From assembly GCA_013360945.1 (NCBI GenBank), contig JABWAQ010000036.1, forward strand, positions 1 to 32,010: 32,010 bases of DNA. The letters are read 5' to 3'. Under the pieces are notes generated by a model. It did no database searches, was not told the origin of the DNA, and worked only from the letters and a program-made list of their open reading frames with translations. Shown one piece after another: positions 16,145-23,174 of this stretch (its first letter is position 1; every line of letters starts with the position of its first letter). Both the position numbers and the translations under genes were made by a program. The DNA is from Candidatus Brocadia sp. GTDB taxonomy: Bacteria; Planctomycetota; Brocadiia; Brocadiales; Brocadiaceae.

Positions 16145-17266
16145 TTACCTGTGGAGTATTTCCAGGTTTTTTTTTGCCTTTGCATGGTTTGGATTCATCT
16201 CGAGTACTGCTTGCCATGACTTCTCGGCATTCTCTTTCTGTCCCTGCCTGTAATAAATGGTACCAATATAGAAAAGGGACTCAGTGTGATCAGTGGCTAG
16301 TTTTTGTGTGGTCTCAAATTCCTTTAATGCACGGTCTAAATCGTTTTTTTGAAGGTACGTATATCCCAGGTTGAAATGGAAATCGGGTTGATTCGGGAGC
16401 AAATCCACGGCCTTTTGAAATTCTGTGAGTGCATCGTCTATATCCCCTTTTTTGGTAAGAGAGGTACCAAGATTATTATGAGAATACGGATATGTTGGAT
16501 CGAGCCTTATTGCATGCTGATATGCCCTTATGGCATCTTCCAAACGGCCCTTTTTGTCATAAATAGTACCCAGGTTGTTATGGATATAAGCTTGTGACGG
16601 ATCGGCATTCAGAGCGTTTTGATATGCCTCTATGGCAAGGTCATACTGTTTTCTTCCTTCGTAAATATTCCTCAGATTATAATACGCATCGCTATATTGG
16701 GGGTCTAACGACACGGCTTTTTTGTATGCAGACAAGGCGTCATCTTGCCTGCCGAGTTTGTTGTACAAGACCCCGAGATTGTTGTATGTATAAGCGAAAT
16801 TTGGGTTGAGCATAATAGCCGTGTTGTATTCACTCATTGCATGGTCATATTGCCCCATCGTAAAATATATTTTTCCCAGGTTGTTGTGCGCCTGCCGGTA
16901 ATCCGGATTTATCTGAATTGCTTTTTTGTAAGCAATGAGTGCCTGATCCATCCGGTTTTTTTTCTCATAAGCGTTTCCCATATTATAATACACTGCTGCA
17001 TATTGACTGAATCCAACCTCCTGAGCCTTTTGCAAGGCTGTACGGTAGTATCTTAAAGCCACGTCTGGATAGCCATTCTTGCTGTACTGAGCACCCAGAT
17101 TGTTATACGTTGTAAAACTGCAAAACGGGCTTTGGGAAGAATTGTACCAGAGGGTAAATAGAGATAGCGGTCTGCCATGATATTGGCCAGAGGGATAATG
17201 TTCAGGACAGGGAGAACGGAGATAAAAAACCACAGGATTGCAAATAATGCTACGCGGGAAAAACAT
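16145..17266 (-). pseudogene. TMTC-like gene copy 1: TPR (C-terminal) part
   Basis: The open frame of 373 codons has nine consecutive TPRs (about residues 54-373; units carry NNLG-x-x-Y and A-x-x-x-Y-x-x-A-x-x-x-x-P). Its first ~45 residues are out-of-frame reading of the membrane part. The matching family sequence FAILWFFISVLPVLNIIP and MADRYLYLPSG lies in a second frame (17053-17286), and the upstream membrane region in a third. The DNA therefore looks like one TMTC/DUF1736-like gene broken by frame changes near 17266-17283 (next to A8 and C6 runs on the coding strand) and near 17147. The stretch after RYLYLPS seen in copy 2 (DGFTLLLGSIL onward) is missing here. The TPR frame could still be translated alone. 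Confidence 0.75.
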
Positions 17267-18427
17267 TTTTTTTCACAGGGGGGCAAAGTGACACGCCCTT
17301 ATAATCGCCTTTATCCCACTCCTGTTTCTTCCCCAGCCGGATCGCAATGATGGCAATGGAAATGAGTATAAAAAGGGGAATAACAAAAGACAATGCCAGC
17401 GGTGTTTTAAGATAGAGGACATGGTAGTCCGCATGAAGGTTTAGTGGCAGGAAAATATTCGCTATATAGTCCCCTAAGACCTTTGTCGCCGTGAGCATAT
17501 TGACAAAAAAACTGCCTGCCGGATAGACGATCTTTTCGTGCGGATTCTGTAAAACGAAGAACCTGACAACGAGGTAAACGATACTTACCCCGATATATCC
17601 CAGGAGAAAAGGGGATCGCATTATTTCCAGGACAGTTTTGCAAATAGTGTGAAGGGATGAACGTCCGTTCACCTTTATACGTGCATTGAGTAGCAGGTCA
17701 AAAGAAAAAACCAGGGCAGGCAGTACAATAGCGGATTCCTCGGAAAATAAGGCAAAAAAGTAGGCTGCCATGGCGCTTGTATAGAGGAAAACGGCGCTTT
17801 TGTAAAAAGGCCCCGATAATGCAAATCCCCCTGGCTCCCCCGGTTCTAAAGAGGTGTTAAGGGGGATTTGCTGAAACGCTTTTTCCTTACAGCGTAAAAA
17901 GAATAAAAACGAAGTAATCAGAAATGCCATTGCAAGCAGGTCTTCTCTGTAACTGATCACATTGACAACCTCGCTTGCTATGGGGTGTACGGCAAAAAAC
18001 ATGCATGTCAGTAATGCAAGACCAATATGCGTAATTTGGTTACGGTTGTGTTGTTTTTTGTGCCTGTCGCAGCAGCGGAATAATAAAAGTATAAAAAAAT
18101 AAATAAGAATCACGTTTATGGTATGCAATACCACATTTCCCATGTGATATCCCATGGGGTTCATATGCCAGAGGGAATGATCAATGAAGTAGGAAAGCGT
18201 AACAATGGGACGGTACGTGAGTTCGCCGGAGTGTTTAAAATAATCATGGGTAAGTAAGGCCGGAAAATTCCTCCAATCCTTGATAAATTGGTTCTCCGCA
18301 ATAGTAGAGGTATCATCATAAACAAACTGATTTGGCAGACAATTAAGATACGTGAATATGGTTAGTATAATAATGATAGAGATTGCAATACTTTGAAAAT
18401 AGAGTTTGTCTGGATTGTTTTATTCAT
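17250..18427 (-). pseudogene. TMTC-like gene copy 1: membrane (N-terminal) part
   Basis: Open from 18164 (ATG) to 17250, but family similarity extends upstream in the same frame to about 18390: QFVYDDTSTIAENQFIKDW and GELTYRPIVTLSYFIDHSLW. The best N-terminus, MNKTIQTNSIFK from ATG 18427, is in another frame, so there is a further frame change near 18385-18395. Several hydrophobic segments follow. HPIASEVVNVISYREDLLA is the lumenal-loop signature of TMTC/O-mannosyltransferase-like GT-C proteins, and the acidic VYDD fits a GT-C catalytic site. A repeat is embedded at 17822-17870. At the 3' end the reading frame passes out of register into the next fragment. Function, if any remains: glycan transfer at a membrane, by family. 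Confidence 0.75.
17822..17870. repeat. Inverted-repeat element embedded in TMTC copy 1
   Basis: CAAATCCCCC (17822-17831) and GGGGGATTTG (17861-17870) are perfect 10-bp arms around 29 bp. It is read through in frame as about QIPLNTSLEPGEPGGFA. Confidence 0.6.
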
Positions 18428-18687
18428 AAATTTCTGGACAGTCCCGCAAGAACGAACGGTCGTTCGCCGCTATGGTTTTTTCCCCAAGTATTTTAAAAGC
18501 CGTTATTCATTAAAGACAAAATAGGTGCTTTTTACAATGCAAAACTCTCTTGCTGCATGAAAATTCAAGGCATTTCAATCGGGATAAATATCTGGAATTA
18601 CCTCTTGATTTTGCCACCGGTACTATCTTTTTTATATTGCCAACTGAAGGTTTCCTATGTTACAGTAAAGCTGTTTTCCTGAAATTT

Positions 18688-18764
18688 TAATTAGGTCTTT
18701 GGCGACTTCCCCCCTGTTCCCCCCCCCCGTAAACGGAGGGATTATGGGGGGTGTTTGAAATTCC
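18688..18764 (+). repeat. Left inverted repeat flanking the DUF4438 gene
   Basis: About 77 bp that is the near-complement of 19722-19800. Shared landmarks include GGCGACTT, CCTGTT, C-runs, GTAAACGG, GGGATTAT and GTTTGAAATTCC. The rest of the non-coding stretch 18428-18687 shows only the small palindrome GAACGA-ACGG-TCGTTC (about 18450-18465). Confidence 0.75.
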
Positions 18765-18796
18765 GAGCATTACATAAAGTATTTAAGGTAAAACCA

Positions 18797-19693
18797 ATGG
18801 AAACCAATGAAAAAAATCTTGTGGAAATATCAGTCATCGGTGAGGTCTCTAGTCCGCAAAGCGGTTCGTCACCATACAGCATAACGCCCGACGGACAGCC
18901 TAAAGTGCTGCCGGGCACAGGAGGAATTACGTACAATGTCAAGGTGGGCGACAATGCCATCCAGTGGGAGGCCGATCACGTAGAGCCCTGTGTATCCGTT
19001 AAAAATAAGGACAGAGACGAGAATGGCGCATTGAATTTATTGTCCTGCATAGGGAATATCGCCAGGGTTATAACCGGCGATGCAAAAGGCAGCATTGGTG
19101 TTGTAACAGGAAAACACGGCGGTATTGAAAATGTCCTGGTTGATTTTGACGATAATACATTGGAAAAGCTTGCCATAGGGGATAAAATACTTATCCGGGG
19201 TATTGGCGTGGGTCTGTCTTTTGTGGGATATCCACACATCAAGCCCATCAACATATCTCCGAATCTTTTAAGGGTATTGCCTGTTCGGGAGGGGAAAACA
19301 AAAGACTCATTACATGTTCCTGTGACGCATGTTATCCCTGCAGCTATAATGGGTTCGGGGTTGGGGTCTCAACAATGTTACCGCGGAGATTACGACATAC
19401 AGCTTTTTGACAGACAAAACGTAGAGAAGTATCATCTGCAAACCTTACGTTTTGGCGATGTCGTGGCAATCATGGATGCTGACCACACCTATGGAAGGAT
19501 ATATAGAACCGGAGCGGTGAGTGTAGGGGTAATTGTACACAGTAATTGCGTAACCGCAGGACATGGTCCCGGGGTAACGACATTACTTACCTCGGCTGAG
19601 GGCAAGATAGCTCCGTACCTTGATAGTACAGCAAATATTGGTGCATACTTAAAGATCGGGCGGTTCAGGAAAAGACCGAAAAAGAAAGGTTAG
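18797..19693 (+). CDS. DUF4438-type conserved protein
   Basis: About 298 residues from ATG 18797, behind AAGGTA; an upstream in-frame TTG at 18755 lies inside the left repeat and is unlikely. The sequence resembles DUF4438 proteins, a family with solved structure but no assigned reaction as far as I know: PGTGGITYNVKVGDNA, WEADHVEPCVS, GDAKGSIGVVTGKHGG, IPAAIMGSGLGS, the GDYDIQLFD block, FGDVVAIMDADHTYGR and HSNCVTAGHGPGVTTL. The Gly-rich loops and clustered Asp/His (DADHTYG, GHGPG) suggest a metal- or phosphate-binding enzyme, but that is inference. No signal peptide. Its neighbours give no pathway clue; it is framed by inverted repeats. Confidence 0.65.
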   Translation: METNEKNLVEISVIGEVSSPQSGSSPYSITPDGQPKVLPGTGGITYNVKVGDNAIQWEADHVEPCVSVKNKDRDENGALNLLSCIGNIARVITGDAKGSIGVVTGKHGGIENVLVDFDDNTLEKLAIGDKILIRGIGVGLSFVGYPHIKPINISPNLLRVLPVREGKTKDSLHVPVTHVIPAAIMGSGLGSQQCYRGDYDIQLFDRQNVEKYHLQTLRFGDVVAIMDADHTYGRIYRTGAVSVGVIVHSNCVTAGHGPGVTTLLTSAEGKIAPYLDSTANIGAYLKIGRFRKRPKKKG

Positions 19694-19721
19694 CAGGCTT
19701 TTTATTCTGGCTTGACGTATA

Positions 19722-19800
19722 GGAATTTCAAACGCCCCCCTATAATCCCCCCGTTTACTGGGGGAAACAGGGGGGGGGTAAGTCGCCGAAGGCGTAATCA
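19722..19800 (-). repeat. Right inverted repeat flanking the DUF4438 gene
   Basis: Inverted partner of 18688-18764. It starts GGAATTTCAAAC and ends GGGTAAGTCGCC, with imperfect similarity extending to 19800. It contains G5 and G9 runs that could form unusual DNA structure. It lies between the DUF4438 stop and the rpsB promoter. Confidence 0.75.
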
Positions 19801-19835
19801 AACTATAGCTAAGATAACCCACGTCTAAAATAAGC

Positions 19836-19863
19836 TTGACATTTCATCTACAATTACTATAAT
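19836..19863 (+). promoter_or_regulatory. Promoter of the rpsB-tsf-pyrH-frr operon
   Basis: TTGACA (19836-19841), a 16-bp spacer and TATAAT (19858-19863): both hexamers are consensus. It leaves a leader of about 50 nt before rpsB. Confidence 0.8.
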
Positions 19864-19919
19864 TTTAGACTTTCTCAATATTTTTCTGGTCGCGTTTTAT
19901 TTTAAGGAGAGGAGATTAT

Positions 19920-20624
19920 TTGTCTACCGTGAGTATTCAGGAGTTGGTTGACGCGGGATTCCATTTTGGTCATAGGACGAGTAAATGGAACCCTAAAATG
20001 AAGCCTTTTATCTTTGGAAAGAGGAATTTAATCCATATTATTAATTTACGTGAGACGGTAAAGGGTCTTGTTACAGCATGTAAGTTTTTGAATAATCTTG
20101 TCCAGACAAAAAAAGAAGTGTTGTTTGTTGGCACCAAATGGCAGGCGCGGGATATCATAGTGCGCGAGTCCCAACGTTGCGGAATGCATTACGTGAGCGA
20201 ACGGTGGCTGGGAGGCACATTAACAAATTTCGATACCATCAGGAAAAGGTTAGAGCGTCTGGAAGAGTTGGAAAACCTGGAAAAAACAGGTGGAATTAAT
20301 CAGTTTAGCAAAAAGGCAATTTCTTCTCTCAACCGTGAACGAAAAAAGATAGTTACAAATTTGGAAGGCATTCGCAAGATGTCCTCGCTCCCCGGGGCGC
20401 TGGTGATAGTCGATCCAAAACATGAACACAACGCCGTCAGTGAAGCAAAAAAGCTTGGGATTCCGACCGTATGCCTTGCTGATACGGATTGCGATCCCGA
20501 TATGATGGATATTTGTGTTCCAGGAAATGATGATGCCATACGGTCGATTGATCTTTTTTTGACCAAAACAGCAGATGCTGTATTGGCTGGAAAAGAACTC
20601 GCAATGGCCATGGCAAAAGTCTGA
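19920..20624 (+). CDS. rpsB: 30S ribosomal protein S2
   Basis: 234 residues, the normal size. The family landmarks are all present: ELVDAGFHFGHRTSKWNPKM at the N-terminus, KKEVLFVGTKWQA, YVSERWLGGTLTN, LPGALVIVDPKHEHNAVSEA, and IPTVCLADTDCDPD. The TTG start at 19920 is selected because AAGGAGAGGAG lies 5-6 nt upstream and it gives the canonical N-terminus; a GTG at 19929 is less well spaced. Head of the translation operon. Confidence 0.97.
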   Translation: MSTVSIQELVDAGFHFGHRTSKWNPKMKPFIFGKRNLIHIINLRETVKGLVTACKFLNNLVQTKKEVLFVGTKWQARDIIVRESQRCGMHYVSERWLGGTLTNFDTIRKRLERLEELENLEKTGGINQFSKKAISSLNRERKKIVTNLEGIRKMSSLPGALVIVDPKHEHNAVSEAKKLGIPTVCLADTDCDPDMMDICVPGNDDAIRSIDLFLTKTADAVLAGKELAMAMAKV

Positions 20625-20662
20625 TATGAATATTGAAGTATTTAGAGAAAATCCTTCCATTT

Positions 20663-20691
20663 TGTTGAGAAGATAACGTTTTTACTCAACA
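20663..20691 (+). promoter_or_regulatory. Inverted repeat in the rpsB-tsf gap
   Basis: TGTTGAG (20663-20669) and CTCAACA (20685-20691) enclose 15 nt including a T5. The 200-bp gap also has AT-rich promoter-like DNA near 20770-20805 but no convincing -35/-10 pair. It could be a leader or attenuator for tsf. Confidence 0.25.
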
Positions 20692-20824
20692 TATTGCAAA
20701 TCTGTAAATGCCTTTGAAGGACATTTCATGTGGATTCAATTCCTGAAGTATTTTTATACGATTCAAATTATCTATAGTTTATAGCAGAGCACGCTTCATA
20801 CTATAAATTGCACGGAGGATGGTA

Positions 20825-21412
20825 ATGGCGGATACATCAAGTATCATGAAATTGAGAGAGCAAACAGGGGCTGGAATATTGGAATGTAAAAGCGCCCTGG
20901 ACGAGGTCAAAGGTGATTTCGAAAAAGCCATGGAGATCATCAAAAAGAAGGGAATTGCAAAGGCTGCAAAGAAAGAGCAGCGTGTAACAACTGAAGGCAG
21001 GATTGGCACTTATATTCATACTACAGGGAAATTAGGGGTAATGGTGGAGCTCAATTGCGAGACAGATTTTGTGGCAAAGAATGAGGTATTCCAGCAATTA
21101 TTAAAGGATATTTGCATGCAGGTAGCCGCCGCAAAACCGATAGCTATAAAAAGAGAGGATGTTCCCAACCAGATCGCAGAAGAACAAAAAAAGATATTTA
21201 TGGAAGATGTCAAGGGGAAACCTGCTAATATTGTGGAAAAGATTATCGTTGGAAAGATGGATAGTTTTTATAAAGAGAAATGCCTCCTTGAACAACCATT
21301 CATAAAGGATAATACCCGGACAATCCAGGATTTATTAGTTGCAAATATCGCAAAAATAGGGGAAAATATTAAAATTAATCGTTTTGTTCGATTCGAAATC
21401 GGAGAATGCTAA
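20825..21412 (+). CDS. tsf: Translation elongation factor Ts
   Basis: 195 residues, the short EF-Ts type. It acts as the guanine-nucleotide exchange factor of EF-Tu. The N-terminal UBA-like domain (MKLREQTGAGILECKSAL) and the core motif ETDFVAKNEVF (about 79-89) that contacts EF-Tu are clear; the C-terminal dimerisation domain is reduced relative to E. coli. The ATG at 20825 is chosen because GGAGG ends 6 nt before it; the in-frame ATG at 20819 overlaps that ribosome site. Confidence 0.95.
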   Translation: MADTSSIMKLREQTGAGILECKSALDEVKGDFEKAMEIIKKKGIAKAAKKEQRVTTEGRIGTYIHTTGKLGVMVELNCETDFVAKNEVFQQLLKDICMQVAAAKPIAIKREDVPNQIAEEQKKIFMEDVKGKPANIVEKIIVGKMDSFYKEKCLLEQPFIKDNTRTIQDLLVANIAKIGENIKINRFVRFEIGEC

Positions 21413-21445
21413 CCATCCACAGAATGTTGTATTATCGCCACGTCC

Positions 21446-22165
21446 ATGAAAAGGAATATCAAGCATAAGCGCGTATTGTTAAAGATCAGTGGAGAAGGTT
21501 TTGGTGACGAGAATGGGCGAGGCCTTGAAACGGAACAGTTTAATGCATTAGCGAAAGAAATTCAAAAAATTTCTAAGACAGGAATTGAGCTGGCAATTGT
21601 TGTTGGTGGTGGCAACATTCTTCGCGGTGCAAAACTCGGTAGCGTGGGTAAGTCCAGGGTACAGGCAGATCAGGTAGGAATGATTGCCACGGCAATTAAT
21701 GCATTATTCTTACAGGATGTCTTAGAAGGATTCACTATTAAGACTCATGTTATCAGCGCCGTTGAGATTAAAAATATAACGGAACCCTTTATCTTGCGAA
21801 ATTGTTTAGGGTATTTAAAAGAAAAAAATGTCGTTATCTTTGCCGGGGGAACGGGAAGCCCTTATTTTACAACTGATACAGCAGCGGCGCTGCGCGCGAT
21901 TGAGATTGATGCAGACGTCATGTTAAAGGCAACTCAAGTTGACGGCGTATACACGGATGACCCCATGAAAAATGCGTCTGCGAAATTATACAAAAAACTG
22001 ACTTATATGGATGTCCTGAGCAAGCAATTAGGGGTAATGGATCTAACGGCGATTTCCCTGTGCATGGAAAATAAATTACCGATTATGGTTTTTAACATGA
22101 ATACTCCGGGAAATATTGAGAAGGCAATTTCGGGAAAAGCAGTTGGAACGTATATCGGGGAATAA
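21446..22165 (+). CDS. pyrH: UMP kinase
   Basis: 239 residues, an amino-acid-kinase-fold enzyme phosphorylating UMP to UDP. Visible: RVLLKISGEGFG, the IVVGGGNILRGA nucleotide loop, ADQVGMIATAINAL, FAGGTGSPYFTTDTAAALRAIEI and DGVYTDDPMKNASA. The start gives the usual N-terminus, although no Shine-Dalgarno is evident in the 33 bp after tsf. It sits in the conserved order tsf-pyrH-frr. Confidence 0.96.
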   Translation: MKRNIKHKRVLLKISGEGFGDENGRGLETEQFNALAKEIQKISKTGIELAIVVGGGNILRGAKLGSVGKSRVQADQVGMIATAINALFLQDVLEGFTIKTHVISAVEIKNITEPFILRNCLGYLKEKNVVIFAGGTGSPYFTTDTAAALRAIEIDADVMLKATQVDGVYTDDPMKNASAKLYKKLTYMDVLSKQLGVMDLTAISLCMENKLPIMVFNMNTPGNIEKAISGKAVGTYIGE

Positions 22166-22171
22166 CGGACT

Positions 22172-22732
22172 ATGTCAAAAGAATCAATATTCAAAGATGC
22201 AAGGATGAAGATGGAAAAGGTCGTTGGACACTTACAGGAGGAATTGAAGGGTTTGAGGACAGGCAGGGCAAGTACGGGATTGGTGGAAAATATAAAGATA
22301 GAGTGTTACGGTGATTTATCGCCGTTGAAACAGATTGCGATTCTCTCGACTCCTGACACTCAATCTATCCTGATTAAACCCTATGATCCTTCTATAATCT
22401 CCAATATTGAGAAGGCAATATCACAGTCCGACATCGGTTTAATGCCTTCAGTGGAAGGGAAAACCCTGCGTATCGTAATTCCTCCGCTCAATGAAGAACG
22501 AAGAAAGAAACTTTCATCACACGCAAAAGAATTTGGAGAAACGGCAAAGGTATCCTTGCGTAATATAAGGCACGAGGCGAATAAACAGGTAGACAAGGAA
22601 GAGAAAGACGATGTCCTGACTGAAGACGATGCCAAGCGCGCAAAAGATGATATACAAAAGATTATTCATGAATTTGAAGGTAAGATCAACGATTCGGTTA
22701 AGAAAAAAATCGAAGAGATACTCAAGGTATAA
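22172..22732 (+). CDS. frr: Ribosome recycling factor
   Basis: 186 residues, the standard length. RRF, with EF-G, splits post-termination ribosomes. The triple-helix bundle is recognisable by LKGLRTGRASTGLVENI near the N-terminus, PYDPSIISNIEKAI, GKTLRIVIPPLNEERRKKL and the C-terminal helix RNIRHEANKQVDKEEKDD. It starts 6 bp after pyrH and is the last protein gene of the operon. Confidence 0.97.
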   Translation: MSKESIFKDARMKMEKVVGHLQEELKGLRTGRASTGLVENIKIECYGDLSPLKQIAILSTPDTQSILIKPYDPSIISNIEKAISQSDIGLMPSVEGKTLRIVIPPLNEERRKKLSSHAKEFGETAKVSLRNIRHEANKQVDKEEKDDVLTEDDAKRAKDDIQKIIHEFEGKINDSVKKKIEEILKV

Positions 22733-22740
22733 ATCCAAAA

Positions 22741-22760
22741 TTCGGATTGCGAAATCCGAA
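22741..22760. repeat. Short palindrome after frr
   Basis: TTCGGATT-GCGA-AATCCGAA: perfect 8-bp stem, 4-nt loop, no T-run, starting 9 bp after the frr stop. Confidence 0.4.
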
Positions 22761-22794
22761 ATAAGATACGAATATGAAGAAAGTATTTTTATAA

Positions 22795-22884
22795 CAGTTC
22801 AGCACCCACACCTGACCTCCCCCATCGAAGGGGAGGAAGTGTTTTTCCCCGTCCCTGGTGAGAGAGGATAGGGGTGGTGAACTG
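22795..22884. repeat. 90-bp palindromic element between frr and tRNA-Lys
   Basis: Outer arms CAGTTCAGCACCC (22795-22807) and GGGTGGTGAACTG (22872-22884) match with one exception. Inside is a second hairpin, CCTCCCC with GGGGAGG (22816-22836). The inner core is nearly the same as the one embedded in the mnmE-like gene at 27046-27067. Confidence 0.7.
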
Positions 22885-22929
22885 ATACGTATTTTTTTAC
22901 GTGCAATCAGGAGTAAAGTGGATATAATA

Positions 22930-23005
22930 GGGGGCATAGCTCAGTAGGTAGAGCACCGCCCTTTTAAGGCGGGCGTCGATGGTTCGAATCCATCTGCCCT
23001 CACCA
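22930..23005 (+). tRNA. tRNA-Lys (anticodon UUU)
   Basis: Full cloverleaf: acceptor GGGGGCA with TGCCCTC, D arm GCTC/GAGC, anticodon stem CCGCC/GGCGG around the loop CTTTTAA, and T arm GATGG-TTCGAAT-CCATC. The 3' ACCA is encoded. Confidence 0.97.
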
Positions 23006-23021
23006 TTTTAGATTATAAAAT

Positions 23022-23096
23022 GGCCCCATCGTCTAGCCTGGTCTAGGACAACAGATTTTCGATCTGTGAACTGGGGTTCAAATCCCCATGGGGTCA
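23022..23096 (+). tRNA. tRNA-Glu (anticodon UUC)
   Basis: Acceptor GGCCCCA with TGGGGTC, anticodon stem ACAGA/TCTGT around TTTTCGA, and T arm CTGGGG-TTCAAAT-CCCCA. Unlike the tRNA-Lys 16 bp upstream, CCA is not encoded (AAAT follows). Confidence 0.96.
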
Positions 23097-23111
23097 AATC
23101 CCTATAAAAAC

Positions 23112-23148
23112 AAAAAGCCATGAGATGCAAGATAACTCATGGCTTTTT
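23112..23148. terminator. Strong bidirectional terminator
   Basis: AAAAAGCCATGAG and CTCATGGCTTTTT form a perfect 13-bp stem with an 11-nt loop. T-rich sequence follows on both strands, so it can end both the translation/tRNA operon (plus) and htpG (minus, stop 23175). Confidence 0.9.
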
Positions 23149-23174
23149 GTTTTGACGTTTTCCGGAAAGCTATA

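Noticed and set aside
16145..17266. Nine-fold TPR as a tandem DNA repeat or CRISPR
   Set aside because: The periodicity is at protein level (34 residues) with diverged DNA; there are no identical spaced repeats.
18755..18796. TTG start of the DUF4438 gene at 18755
   Set aside because: It lies within the inverted repeat and lacks a ribosome site; ATG 18797 has AAGGTA upstream.
19755..19785. G-quadruplex regulating rpsB
   Set aside because: The G5 and G9 runs are explained by the inverted repeat and lie upstream of the rpsB promoter; four properly spaced tracts are not clear.
22923..22928. TATAAT just before tRNA-Lys as a tRNA promoter
   Set aside because: It abuts the first base of the mature tRNA, so transcription would begin inside the tRNA; no matching -35. 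The tRNAs more likely come from operon readthrough.
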